Source: CAZDBA01 sp964503615
Lineage (GTDB): Bacteria > Planctomycetota > Planctomycetia > Pirellulales > Pirellulaceae
Assembly: GCA_964503615.1 (NCBI GenBank)
Contig: CAZDBA010000076.1
Span: forward strand, 1 to 23,064
Direction of reading: 5' to 3'
DNA length: 23,064 nt
Position numbers and translations under genes: made by a program
Shown here: in pieces, positions 14,764 to 23,064 of the stretch
How the letters are laid out: each line of letters starts with the position of its first letter
How positions within the stretch are numbered: position 1 is the stretch's first letter
The notes under the pieces: generated by a model
Told to the model about the DNA's origin: nothing
Databases searched by the model: none
Seen by the model: only the letters and a program-made list of their open reading frames with translations

Positions 14764-15189
14764 ATGAAGCTTTCCAGTCGCTCCGTTGGTAACCGTTCGA
14801 AGAAGATCGAACTGACGATGACCAGCATGATCGATGTTGTTTTTTTATTGTTGATTTTCTTCCTGGTCACGACGACTTTTGTCCGCCCGGAAAAACAACT
14901 CATTTCCTCGATCAAGGTTCAGGAAAAGAACGCCGAAGATTCCAGTTCCGATTTGGAACCCGCTATCGTTGAGATTCTTGGGCCGACCGACCGCGTACGG
15001 TTTCGCTTGGGGGCAGTAATTAGCAACGAACTCAAGGAAATCGAGCAAATGTTGAAAACCTTTGAAAACAAATTGGACGGGGCATTTGTTAAAGTGGATG
15101 ATGAAGTCCCGTTTGAACATGTTGCCCAAGTCATCGCGGCTTGTAAAAGGTCCGGGTTTACAGTGGTTTCTTACCTGCCAGCCAAATAG
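14764..15189 (+). CDS. ExbD/TolR family biopolymer transport protein (second copy)
   Basis: The 141-residue protein has a basic N-terminus, a membrane helix at about 21-41 and a periplasmic domain. LTMTSMIDVVFLLLIFFLVTTTF carries Asp24, equivalent to Asp21 of the first copy. The periplasmic parts of the two ExbD proteins differ strongly (here VEILGPTDRVRFRLGAVISNELKEIEQML), so they are not a recent duplication and may form a mixed ExbD pair in one complex. The gene starts four bases after the first ExbD stop, and the next gene starts ten bases after its own stop. Confidence 0.93.
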   Translation: MKLSSRSVGNRSKKIELTMTSMIDVVFLLLIFFLVTTTFVRPEKQLISSIKVQEKNAEDSSSDLEPAIVEILGPTDRVRFRLGAVISNELKEIEQMLKTFENKLDGAFVKVDDEVPFEHVAQVIAACKRSGFTVVSYLPAK

Positions 15190-15199
15190 CGTTCGTCCG

Positions 15200-17728
15200 A
15201 TGAAAATTTTGTTTGCCAATTTATTGCTCACAGCATTGGCATGGGTATTCTTGCAGGGCGATTGCCGTTTGGCGACCGCGCAGGACTCGACGCAGGACTC
15301 GGCAGTTGTTGAGGAGTATCTTAATCGTTTGGAGCTGGATTCGATTTTGATCGAGCACCTCCAACGTCAGCTCGATGGGACCGCAGTTCGTTCGGAGAAA
15401 GTTGTGATCGCCCGTCAGTTGGCCGGTCTCTACTCGAAAACTGTTTTTAGCGAAACAAACCCATTTAATGTGGAAAGCCATTTGGAACGGATCAATGAGC
15501 TCGCAACTCAGTTTCCAGAGGTTGATTCTCCTGAGCTCAAAATGACGTTGCTTCACAGTGAATACGCGGGCGTCGAAAAAGAGATGATCGCCTGGCTGAC
15601 TTCTTCTCGGTCGCCATCTGAGCGAACTGATTTGCGAACTGAGCTACTTGATCTAGGGCGTCGTACGAAAATTGAATTGAATCGATTGGAGAATTCAATT
15701 CTGGAAGGCTCCAATAGCCAACTTTTTCTTAGAGCCAGCTACATCTATGGATGGATTTGCTACTACCGCGGTTTGGTAGAAACGGAAGAGCGAGTGACTT
15801 GGATGAAACGCGCTGACGAGAGCTTTCGGGATTTCCTGGAGCTTGAAACGACTCGCCCGGTCAGCCAGTTTTCAGCACAATGGTTCAATCTCCAATCTCC
15901 ATGGCATGCCAGGGCAATGGTTGGAATGGGCATGGCATTGCGAGCGTTGGGTGAAGATGAGGAAAGCAAATTTTGCTTTAAAATTCTTGAAAGCGTAGAA
16001 GCGGATGCGAATGTTCGCCGTAATCTCGATGTCTGGCGATTGAGCAGCTACCTCTATCTTCAGCAGATGGACCAGGCGTTTGCTTTTTTGCGACGAAGAG
16101 CTGCCAGTAGTCGAGCGGACGATCAGAAACGAACCCGTTTATGGGTCGCTGCCATCGATGCCGCTTCGTCCGCCAGCCGGGGAAAAGGATCCAAGCGGAG
16201 GGTACAGTTCTTGCGGTTTGGTTTACATGGGTTACTTGCCGACATGAACGCTCCCGTTCTTCGTGAAGTGGTGGAGCAAAACGAATTGAATTTGGCCGGT
16301 GAGGATTTCCTGTTGGCATGGTGTCGTGGCTATTTGGATTTCTATCGAGCCGAGCAGACTCGTGACGAGGACGACTACCTTTCGGCAAAGCGCGAACTGA
16401 ATTGGGCGCTCAAATCAGCAAACAGCGAGGTTGATAAAGTCGACATGGCTAAATGTCGGTTCCTGTTGGGCTGGATTGATTTTCAGTTAAACGAGTTTGA
16501 ATCAGCTTCGCAATTATTTCAGCAAGCGATTCCTGAGTTGGTTGAGCGGAATGTCGCGTTGGCAAGCGAGGCTCAGTGGTTGACCGTTCGCAGCATGCAA
16601 ATACTGGCCAAGGATGATCCTCGCTACGCCAACGAGGCGTTCAATGCGATGGATGTTCTGGTACGATCGTTTCCTGATTCCAAATATGTTCGCAGGGTCG
16701 AGTTCGAAAAATTGCTGATGGAGATTTCAAAATTTCCGCCAGCCGAAGCGATTCGTCGACTCCAGAATATCCAGGCGGACGACCCAAACCATGTCGAGGC
16801 TGTCTTTCAGCGACTCAAGCTTCAACACCGTGTCTGGCAGGAGAATCAAAAGCAAGATAGCCCTCGGTTGCGGTTGTCGTTGGATCAACTGCTGGAAGCG
16901 GAGCTGGTTTTTCATCAGCTACAACCCTCACCGCCTCATGGTCAACGAATCAAAGCCGCTTTGTTATCGGTGGATGCTTTGATTCGCTCGGGTGAACCGC
17001 AAGCGGCCGCCAAACGAATTGCAGTCGCTGAAGAACTTGTACAGCAACATCTTGCTCCAACTTCGACTTTGTCTGCGGAATTGCATTATGAGTATTTCCG
17101 GTTGGCACGGTCCGAAGGAAGCTTGCCTGGAATGAAACAACAAGCTGACTGGTTTTATGGAAAGATGCGAGACAGCTCTTACAGTCAGGCGGTGCTGGTC
17201 GCGCTGACGCAAGATCTTCAACAAGCGCGCGAAGCTTCTCCAGAATCATTTGATTTTTCAGTGTTAGTAGAATCGTACGAACGATTGGTCAACCTTCTGG
17301 GTAGTAGTCGTGCCCAGTTGATTGCTTCCAAGAACGCAAGAGTGGCTTCATTACGTCTATTGGAGGTTTACTACGAAACTCAGCAGTACGAAAAGGCGGG
17401 AACATTGGCGGCAAAGTTGCTGGAAGCGTTTCCCAATCGCAGAGACTGTTTACTGTGGACTGCGCGAGTCAAGACAAAGAGAGAAGATCTCGAGGCCGCG
17501 CTGGGTTATTGGCGCACGTTAGTAAAAGCGGTCGAGCCGGGCAGTGACGATTGGTTTGAAGCAAAGTTGGGCGTTATCGAATGTTTGGCGGCCGAGGATG
17601 TTGATGCTGCGGGGGCAGTTCTCAAGCAAACTTTGTCGCTTACCGGCGACATTCCCAGCCAATGGCAGGATCGCTTTGACCGGTTGGCAGAAAAAACTCA
17701 GCCCGATCCATCGGGGGACGGTTCATGA
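15200..17728 (+). CDS. Exported TPR-repeat protein of the ExbB/ExbD operon
   Basis: The start is set at ATG 15200, because this gives a standard signal peptide (MKILFANLLLTALAWVFLQG, cleavage near ATA-Q) and begins just after the ExbD stop. The earlier in-frame ATG at 15062 lies inside ExbD and is rejected. The 842-residue product is almost all alpha-helical, with TPR-like pairs at residues about 180-215 (YIYGWICYYRGLVETEERVTW), 422-450 (LGWIDFQLNEFESASQLFQQA) and 713-830 (LLEVYYETQQYEKAGTLAAKL, then EDLEAALGYWRTLV). TPR arrays are protein-binding scaffolds. Located in the periplasm beside an ExbB/ExbD motor, it is a candidate receptor or coupling protein for that complex. The stop overlaps the next start by four bases (ATGA), which suggests translational coupling. 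Confidence 0.85.
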   Translation: MKILFANLLLTALAWVFLQGDCRLATAQDSTQDSAVVEEYLNRLELDSILIEHLQRQLDGTAVRSEKVVIARQLAGLYSKTVFSETNPFNVESHLERINELATQFPEVDSPELKMTLLHSEYAGVEKEMIAWLTSSRSPSERTDLRTELLDLGRRTKIELNRLENSILEGSNSQLFLRASYIYGWICYYRGLVETEERVTWMKRADESFRDFLELETTRPVSQFSAQWFNLQSPWHARAMVGMGMALRALGEDEESKFCFKILESVEADANVRRNLDVWRLSSYLYLQQMDQAFAFLRRRAASSRADDQKRTRLWVAAIDAASSASRGKGSKRRVQFLRFGLHGLLADMNAPVLREVVEQNELNLAGEDFLLAWCRGYLDFYRAEQTRDEDDYLSAKRELNWALKSANSEVDKVDMAKCRFLLGWIDFQLNEFESASQLFQQAIPELVERNVALASEAQWLTVRSMQILAKDDPRYANEAFNAMDVLVRSFPDSKYVRRVEFEKLLMEISKFPPAEAIRRLQNIQADDPNHVEAVFQRLKLQHRVWQENQKQDSPRLRLSLDQLLEAELVFHQLQPSPPHGQRIKAALLSVDALIRSGEPQAAAKRIAVAEELVQQHLAPTSTLSAELHYEYFRLARSEGSLPGMKQQADWFYGKMRDSSYSQAVLVALTQDLQQAREASPESFDFSVLVESYERLVNLLGSSRAQLIASKNARVASLRLLEVYYETQQYEKAGTLAAKLLEAFPNRRDCLLWTARVKTKREDLEAALGYWRTLVKAVEPGSDDWFEAKLGVIECLAAEDVDAAGAVLKQTLSLTGDIPSQWQDRFDRLAEKTQPDPSGDGS

Positions 17729-20398
17729 GCGACTCCAACGAATCGTATAGCTCGGATTTAGCAGGGTCCAAGGCGAAAGAAAAGCCGCTGATTGCCGCAT
17801 TTTTACGACAGGCGACCGCGGTAATTGCGGCAGAACGCGGACTCAATGCGGTATCGCATCAAAAGCTTAGAACGCTTGCGACACACTTGAAGATGCCCGA
17901 AGAACAGTTCCATGAAGCGATGGAGAAACTTCAGGCCGATGAAAAACTACCCGCGGGATTGAACCGATACGAACAGGAATTTGTCACCTTCCTCCGAGGC
18001 GAGTTCTTGAATCTTAAGAACGGCATTATGACGGTGTCGATGGAGGAGCGAGCGGTCGATCTAGCGGCTCGCAAATATCAAATTCTCGAACCCCGCGCCC
18101 GACAACTGGTGCATGACCAAGCCGAGAGTATGGAGATTGGCCGCATCTCCAAAGGGGATGCTGAAAGCTATGTAGAAGAGTTGATCACCAGCCGGATCGG
18201 CGATTCAACTAGTGTTGAGGAAGATTCACGCGCGCGGTTCTACAAAATTGGAGCCCGGTGGGGAGTTTCGCAAAACGAAGTTGACGCGATTGTGCTGGAG
18301 ACGTTGGCCGAGAATCGGAGGTTGGAAAGAGCCGATGAAAGTCGCGGGGTCAACTTTGCCATTAGCTTTTTGTTCTTGCTTCTAATTGGTATCGGTGCGT
18401 TCGTAACGATCTATGCAGGAGGCTATATGGACGATGGCTTGGGTTTTCTGGTTGAGGAGGAAACTCCAGAGGTCCCGAGTCGAAATGTCGAACCCTTGAT
18501 CGAGACTGAGCAACCGCCTGAAATGCCGAAGTGGTGGGCGGAGTCAAATTTTGAAAAATTGTCTGACGCGATCGTTAAAGACCAACCCGATCAGCAGATG
18601 ATGATCGACGAGTTAAGTTCGGAAGATATCGATGTTCAAACAGCAGGTGCGCTAAAACTGGTTTCGCTCGCCCAGAGCAATTCGGGAAATTCAAGAGTTT
18701 CGATCGAAGCGCTCTGTGAGTTTTACTATAACTCTCCTGAACGAGTGGTGGTCAACAAAATCGTCGATCGGCTCAGAGAAGATTTGAATCTGCCCAACTC
18801 CCGTTTGACCGCTGATCAAGAAAAGATGCAAAGGATTTACGGTGCGAATCGTTTGTTGTCGCGGTTAACATACTTTCCGGCTCAAGACGATGAACCGAGA
18901 GTTCTCTTCCGCCGAGATGCGATAGCGAAGGTAATTGCCAACGAGTTTGGCTCAGGTGACTTGGGCAGCAAACAGGTTGAATATCTGGAGACCACAAATC
19001 GGGTAATCGCTATCAACCAATGGAATCACTTGATTCAAACCAGTTGGTCATCGCCTGGGCGAACTTCGAACATGATTGCACCCCTCTACGATTTGACTCG
19101 TACGAGATTGCAAAAGGACGAACTGCAACGTTTACACGGACGTACTGTGATGGCGGTCCTGGAAGCGGAGCAAAAATATTGGTGGGATCTTAAACCTGAA
19201 ATCGAAAACGCTGTGCGAAATTCGAATTCGGCGGCAATCAATACCTGGATCAATCACTACCGAACAATTAATCAAGTTGAGTACCAGGAATGGCTGGGCC
19301 AAACGGTTGCCAGAGTGTGCGATATCAATCCGAATGGAAAATCACGAGATGAGGTTGCAAAGGAACTCGAGGCGGTCCGCTATCGAATCAACCGAGAGCG
19401 TTTTAGTGAATTGATTTCTCGCAACGAAAAAGTACAAGAGCTCAATCGACAGATGATTTCCAGTTATCGAAACGGGCAGGTTTCACCGCAGAAGATTGCC
19501 GAACTTGCCCATCTGACAAACCTCAATATTTTACTGGCCCCGGAGGACCAGTCTTCGTTTCGTTTCAAAGAGTTTGATCAACTGTTGGCCAAGGGTACTC
19601 CCGATTTGCCCGGTATGACGATCAGCTTGCTATCCAAGGAGCAACGAGAGGAAAATTGGGCCGCCGCGACGCATTCGGACAAGCGTACGCGGGAAGAGGT
19701 TTTGCAAAAACTGGAGGATCTGGAGGCTGAACGTAGCTCAGCCAGAATTACGGCACTCGAGCAGCTGGCTGATGTTGCACCTCGTTTTCGCGATATCGAC
19801 TATGGTGATGCGTCGCTGTTGGCCGAATACTATTTGACCAAAAGGAGCAACCGCGAAACGTTGGGTACGGAAAAGTTCCTTAAGCAATTTGCGGCTTGGC
19901 CTACTTTTGCTTTGGCTGTTGCGGATCAAGTTGAATCGAGTGAAGCGAATATGGATCAGGCGATGACGTTGGCTCAATTTTTTGCTGAAGGAAATTTCCA
20001 AATNNNNNNNNNNNNNNNNNNNNNNNNNNNNNNNNNNNNNNNNNNNNNNNNNNNNNNNNNNNNNNNNNNNNNNNNNNNNNNNNNNNNNNNNNNNNNNNNN
20101 NNNACAAAATGCAGGATATCCTGTGGACCGTGCAGTGGAGCTCGTTCAACGACAGAGCGCTTCGCAGTTGGAAGAGTTGGTCTCGCTGAACAAGATTTTT
20201 GTAAAATTGCTTTCGCAACGAATTACCCGGCGCTGGCCGAACCAGTACTCTGCCGTCGAACAGCTTAACCTCGGCTTGGAAAGGTTGGACGAGCAGGATC
20301 GTGATTTGGCGACGCAGTTTCTGGATCTTGAGATGATGCTGCTTAGCCTGTGGTCGGTTGAGCGCGAGGCTATTTCCCAAAGATTGATTTCGAGGTAA
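17725..20398 (+). CDS. Single-pass membrane protein of unknown function (interrupted by assembly gap)
   Basis: The frame starts at ATG 17725, overlapping the upstream stop, and reads 759 codons to the gap at 20004-20103. After the gap the protein-like frame (QNAGYPVDRAVELVQRQSAS to SQRLISR, TAA at 20396-20398) is shifted by one base relative to a literal 100-base gap. The real missing length is therefore a multiple of three, and the frame that runs on from the left side is an artefact. Residues 1-205 are cytoplasmic and helical, and carry several short helical modules (KPLIAAFLRQATAVIAAERG, ARKYQILEPRARQLVHDQAE, YKIGARWGVSQNEVDAIVLE). One membrane helix lies at about 211-232 (FAISFLFLLLIGIGAFVTIY). 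The rest is a long, probably periplasmic helical domain. No family is recognised. Position and topology suggest a structural partner of the ExbB/ExbD complex. Confidence 0.75.
20004..20103. other. Assembly gap of 100 N inside a gene
   Basis: The run of N is exactly 100 long, the same as the gap at 10922-11021, so it is a placeholder, not a measured length. Reading frames on both sides agree only if the true gap is a multiple of three. Confidence 0.95.
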
Positions 20399-20400
20399 GC

Positions 20401-21342
20401 ATGAATTCGAAATTATATCGACCCGGATTGGCGGCGAAGGCAGCTGGTTGTTTGTTCTTTGTTTTGCTTTGGTTGTGCCAGCCTGGATTGGCAACTGCAG
20501 ATCTGCTTTGGCTGGTGGGGCAGGAAGAGCCGGTTTCAGGGGTCTTGGTCGAAGAGAATGAAGTCAGCGTTCGATTCCGGTATACGATTAATGATGTCGA
20601 GAAACTGGTCGATGTAGAGCGAAGTAAAATCAAAGAGTTGGTGGTAACGTTGGATCAGCAGCGACTTGCTACGCTTTCGCCCCAGGACGTAACGATGTAT
20701 TTGGACTATGCGGAGGAGCTTGCCGGGTTTTCAAAGGATCGTTATGCGATTGAGACGGCTCAGCACATGGCATTAATCGCGGCGCGACTTTCAGTCGGGC
20801 AGCAGCGTTCAAGCGCGTTTCGGTTGCTCATTTCACTTTGCGATGGTGACGATAAACGAAATGTCGAGCGCCTGGCGTTTCTTTACGATCCGGCAATGGC
20901 TCTACCCAAAACGGGTGTCACGGCAGACGAAACGATTGATGCGACGGCAAAGGAGACACTGATCGAGTTGATTCGGATGATCCGTCGAGGCCAAGGAGAA
21001 GATGCAATTGAGCTTGCAGAACAAGAGCGGATCATTCAGTTGGTTGAGCCGTTGTGTAAGTTACACGCCACCACGTGCAATTTGGGCGAGTTGCGAGTTG
21101 CTGCCAATGCAGAACGCTTGACCATTGCACAACTGGCAAAGCTTCTACAGTTGGAGCATGCATTGCTTAGTGAAAATCCGACACCAGCGCGTAACGAATC
21201 CAGCCAAAGTTGGTTTGCGGCCAGCAGCGAGGTTGTTGAATCGAATCAGATGCTGCCCGAGTTCGAGAACGTTTTAGGAATCGACACCCGCCAATCGATC
21301 TTTCGTGACGGCGTTTGGGTTGCTCCTTCTGTTGATCCGTGA
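20401..21342 (+). CDS. Exported protein of unknown function
   Basis: The 313-residue protein starts two bases after the upstream stop, with GAGGT four bases before the ATG. The N-terminus is a signal peptide (hydrophobic residues 14-32, likely cleavage at ATA-D). A small N-terminal beta domain follows (residues about 34-75: LLWLVGQEEPVSGVLVEENE, VSVRFRYTINDVEKLVDVERSKIKELVV). It resembles a short SH3- or Sm-like barrel of the kind used to read 'effect of a setting on a fragment', but no family is assigned. The remainder is helical. Its gene lies in tight order after the membrane protein gene and six bases before the phosphotransferase gene. Confidence 0.75.
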   Translation: MNSKLYRPGLAAKAAGCLFFVLLWLCQPGLATADLLWLVGQEEPVSGVLVEENEVSVRFRYTINDVEKLVDVERSKIKELVVTLDQQRLATLSPQDVTMYLDYAEELAGFSKDRYAIETAQHMALIAARLSVGQQRSSAFRLLISLCDGDDKRNVERLAFLYDPAMALPKTGVTADETIDATAKETLIELIRMIRRGQGEDAIELAEQERIIQLVEPLCKLHATTCNLGELRVAANAERLTIAQLAKLLQLEHALLSENPTPARNESSQSWFAASSEVVESNQMLPEFENVLGIDTRQSIFRDGVWVAPSVDP

Positions 21343-21348
21343 ACGACG

Positions 21349-22341
21349 ATGACCGTACATGACTTGGCCAATCAGGTTCTTCGGCAGTATGCATTGGGGA
21401 GCGTCACGGAGGTTTCCGCGTTGGGAAATGCGGGTGGTTTTAGCGGAGCCCGGTTTTGGCGCGTGACGGCTGATGGTCAGCAGTTTTGTTTGCGTTTATG
21501 GCCCACCAAAGGACATACTCCGGATTTGGCTTGGATTCATCAGATTCTCCTCCGTAGTTTCCAGGCTGGCGTCCCCGTGGCTTGTCCGATTGCGAATCGA
21601 AATGGACAGACGTTGGTGCGATTCGCAGGGCAGAGTTTTGAGTTATCGCCTTGGATGCCAGGCACCGCTGATTTCAATTCCGCTGCCAATGTGGAACGTC
21701 TGCGATCGATGCTGGAAGGCTTAGGCAATTTTCATCAAGTGTTTCAAGATTCGTTTCAGTATGGAGTGAGCCCCGCAATCAAAAGACGCTTTTCCCAAAT
21801 TCGCACTGCATCAGAGATCGTTGCAAAGTTGAGCCGAGGATCTGCGCCCGGACCGACAGCCGCGATCAGTGATCTTTCGAGGCGGTTACTGCCTGCAGTA
21901 GCGGGAAGGCTTTGGGGGCTTGAGAAACGATTTGGAGAAGTTGTTTCATTGGAGTTTCAGTTGGGCCCCGTTATTCGAGACGTGCATCACGACCATGTTT
22001 TGTTTTCGGAAAACAGGTTGACCGGCATCGTCGATTTTGGCTCGATGTCGATCGATTCGCGGTGCCTGGATCTGGCTCGTTTGATCGGTAGTCTGGAAAT
22101 GGACAATGCGGCGCCATGGGAGTTGGCGCTAGATGTTTACTCTCAAGTCGTAGGGCAAAAGCCCGGCGGCGTTGTGCTTTCGGAAACGGAGACGAAGCTT
22201 GTCAGGCTGCTTAATGAATGCAATCAAACATTGGGGGCTTTAAATTGGTTGGATTGGATTTTGCTTCAAAACAAACAGTTTGAGGATTGGTCTGCAATCG
22301 AGAAAAGGTTGTATTTTTTCGCAAAATCTTTGGGTGTTTGA
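21349..22341 (+). CDS. Aminoglycoside-phosphotransferase-fold kinase-like protein
   Basis: The 330-residue protein has the APH/choline-kinase fold. The N-lobe has a glycine loop GNAGGFSGARFWRV (residues 26-39) and LRLW at 48-51, where Arg49 stands where Lys is often found. The C-lobe has the catalytic segment VIRDVHHDHVLF (208-219) with Asp211 as the likely base, and TGIVDFGSMSID (225-236) with Asp229 of the DFG-like metal motif. The classical HxDxxxxN motif is altered (Ile at the first His, His216 in place of Asn), but the spacing to DFG is normal, so activity is plausible. Substrate is unknown. Family members act on small molecules such as sugars, amines or antibiotics. Resistance should not be assumed from the fold. 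The gene sits six bases after its neighbour. Confidence 0.8.
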   Translation: MTVHDLANQVLRQYALGSVTEVSALGNAGGFSGARFWRVTADGQQFCLRLWPTKGHTPDLAWIHQILLRSFQAGVPVACPIANRNGQTLVRFAGQSFELSPWMPGTADFNSAANVERLRSMLEGLGNFHQVFQDSFQYGVSPAIKRRFSQIRTASEIVAKLSRGSAPGPTAAISDLSRRLLPAVAGRLWGLEKRFGEVVSLEFQLGPVIRDVHHDHVLFSENRLTGIVDFGSMSIDSRCLDLARLIGSLEMDNAAPWELALDVYSQVVGQKPGGVVLSETETKLVRLLNECNQTLGALNWLDWILLQNKQFEDWSAIEKRLYFFAKSLGV

Positions 22342-22362
22342 ATTGTGTAAGAAGCCGTTGTT

Positions 22363-22380
22363 GCTACACTGACTTGTAGC
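22363..22380. promoter_or_regulatory. Candidate LexA operator upstream of lexA
   Basis: GCTACA (22363-22368) and TGTAGC (22375-22380) form a perfect inverted repeat with a 6-base spacer, 75 bases before the lexA start. LexA usually represses its own gene through such a dyad, so this is the natural candidate. It differs from the E. coli (CTGT-N8-ACAG) and Bacillus (CGAAC-N4-GTTCG) boxes, which is expected because LexA operators vary between phyla. No binding evidence is available. Confidence 0.5.
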
Positions 22381-22455
22381 GTAGTGGACAAAATGCCACG
22401 TCGCTCGAATGATGTCGGCGATGTCAGTTAACGGTTTTTAAAAGGGCGGAGAGCG

Positions 22456-23052
22456 ATGGAAGGATTGACCAAAAAACAGGAGAAGGTATTTGCTTTTGTT
22501 CGTGAGAAGATTACCGACCGAGGTTACGGTCCTACGATTCGAGAGATTTGTGATGAGTTCGGTTTTGCGTCTCCTAACGGTGCCATGGGGCACTTGCGCG
22601 CGTTGGTCAGGAAAGGCTTGATTACCCGAACGGCAAATAGCTCGCGAGCGATCGAGTTGACGGAAAAGGCTCATGAGGAGTACGACGGATTGCCGCTGTC
22701 AGGAGTCGTATCGGCTGGTGGAATGTTCGAAGCGATTGAGCAAAACGAACGGTTGGATGTCGGCGGGCTTTTTGCTCGCAAAGGAAACTATGCTTTGCGT
22801 GTGAGCGGCGACTCGATGATCGAAGCTCAAATCGCCGACGGTGATTACATTATCGTCAAACGAAGACGCTCAGCGGACAAAGGAGACATCGTTGTAGCGC
22901 GTACTTCCGACGGTGAAGCGACAGTGAAATACTGGTTCCCGGAAAAGAACCAAGTTCGTTTGCAACCGGCAAATAAGCGTTTGAAACCGATGTACACCAA
23001 AGACGCAAAAGTGATCGGCGTTGTGGTGGGCGTGATTCGAAATATCGCCTGA
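22456..23052 (+). CDS. lexA: LexA repressor (SOS response, self-cleaving serine protease)
   Basis: The 198-residue protein matches LexA over its length. The N-terminal winged-helix DNA-binding domain (residues 1-70) reads LTKKQEKVFAFVREKITDRG, then PTIREICDEFGFASPNGAMG. The Ala87-Gly88 cleavage bond lies in VVSAGGMF. The catalytic dyad is Ser120 (VSGDSMIEAQIADGD) and Lys158 (EATVKYW). All parts needed for RecA-stimulated self-cleavage are present. It represses DNA-repair genes until DNA damage. The start is preceded by GGAGAG. A 114-base gap separates it from the phosphotransferase gene and holds the candidate operator, so it is probably a separate transcription unit. Twelve bases follow the stop, so the terminator is outside the window. 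Confidence 0.96.
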   Translation: MEGLTKKQEKVFAFVREKITDRGYGPTIREICDEFGFASPNGAMGHLRALVRKGLITRTANSSRAIELTEKAHEEYDGLPLSGVVSAGGMFEAIEQNERLDVGGLFARKGNYALRVSGDSMIEAQIADGDYIIVKRRRSADKGDIVVARTSDGEATVKYWFPEKNQVRLQPANKRLKPMYTKDAKVIGVVVGVIRNIA

Positions 23053-23064
23053 TTTCGCCCCGAG

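Noticed and set aside
15062..15199. Upstream start for the TPR protein inside ExbD
   Set aside because: It would overlap ExbD by more than 120 bases and hide a perfect signal peptide that begins at 15200.
1..23064. CRISPR arrays, tRNA or rRNA genes, insertion sequences
   Set aside because: I saw no regularly spaced direct repeats, no tRNA cloverleaf, no rRNA-like sequence and no transposase in any frame.

Overview
The window looks like chromosomal DNA from a planctomycete, most likely of the Pirellula/Rhodopirellula group. This is inferred from a very large secreted protein with a 'YTV' repeat tract, many long secreted TPR or coiled-coil proteins, a TolQ/ExbB gene with two tandem ExbD genes and an unusual set of partners, and AT-GC-balanced intergenic DNA with short palindromic repeats. 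Two runs of exactly 100 N (10922-11021 and 20004-20103) are scaffold gaps of arbitrary length, so the source is a draft or metagenome assembly.

Left part (1-3960). A secreted protein of unknown function runs off the left edge on the minus strand (start at 736). A 650-bp non-coding stretch with an inverted repeat follows. Next comes a membrane-anchored 815-aa coiled-coil protein ending in a helix-hairpin-helix-like domain, closed by a clear intrinsic terminator.

Centre (3962-12113). A convergent 2229-aa exported protein fills 6.7 kb of the minus strand. Upstream of it lies an intergenic region with hairpins and the first gap. The most notable gene follows at 11211-11852: a small exported thioredoxin/peroxiredoxin-fold protein whose reading frame is crossed by one in-frame TGA exactly where the first Cys of a CxxC motif is expected (SRASW-U-PHC). 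A GGU-bearing stem-loop sits 20 nt after the TGA, as expected for a bacterial SECIS element. The gene is best read as one selenoprotein, not two ORFs. It ends with a strong terminator.

Right part (12114-23064). A plus-strand gene series follows: an exported protein of unknown function, MotA/TolQ/ExbB, ExbD, ExbD, an exported 842-aa TPR protein, a membrane protein (interrupted by the second gap), an exported protein, a kinase-like phosphotransferase, and lexA. The genes from 13365 to 22341 are tightly packed, from a 4-bp overlap to short gaps, and are probably one operon. They suggest a proton-motive-force-driven inner-membrane motor (TolQ/ExbB plus two ExbD) with periplasmic TPR or helical partners. 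No TonB, TolA or Pal gene is visible. LexA, the SOS repressor, probably has its own promoter, with a perfect inverted repeat upstream as a candidate operator.
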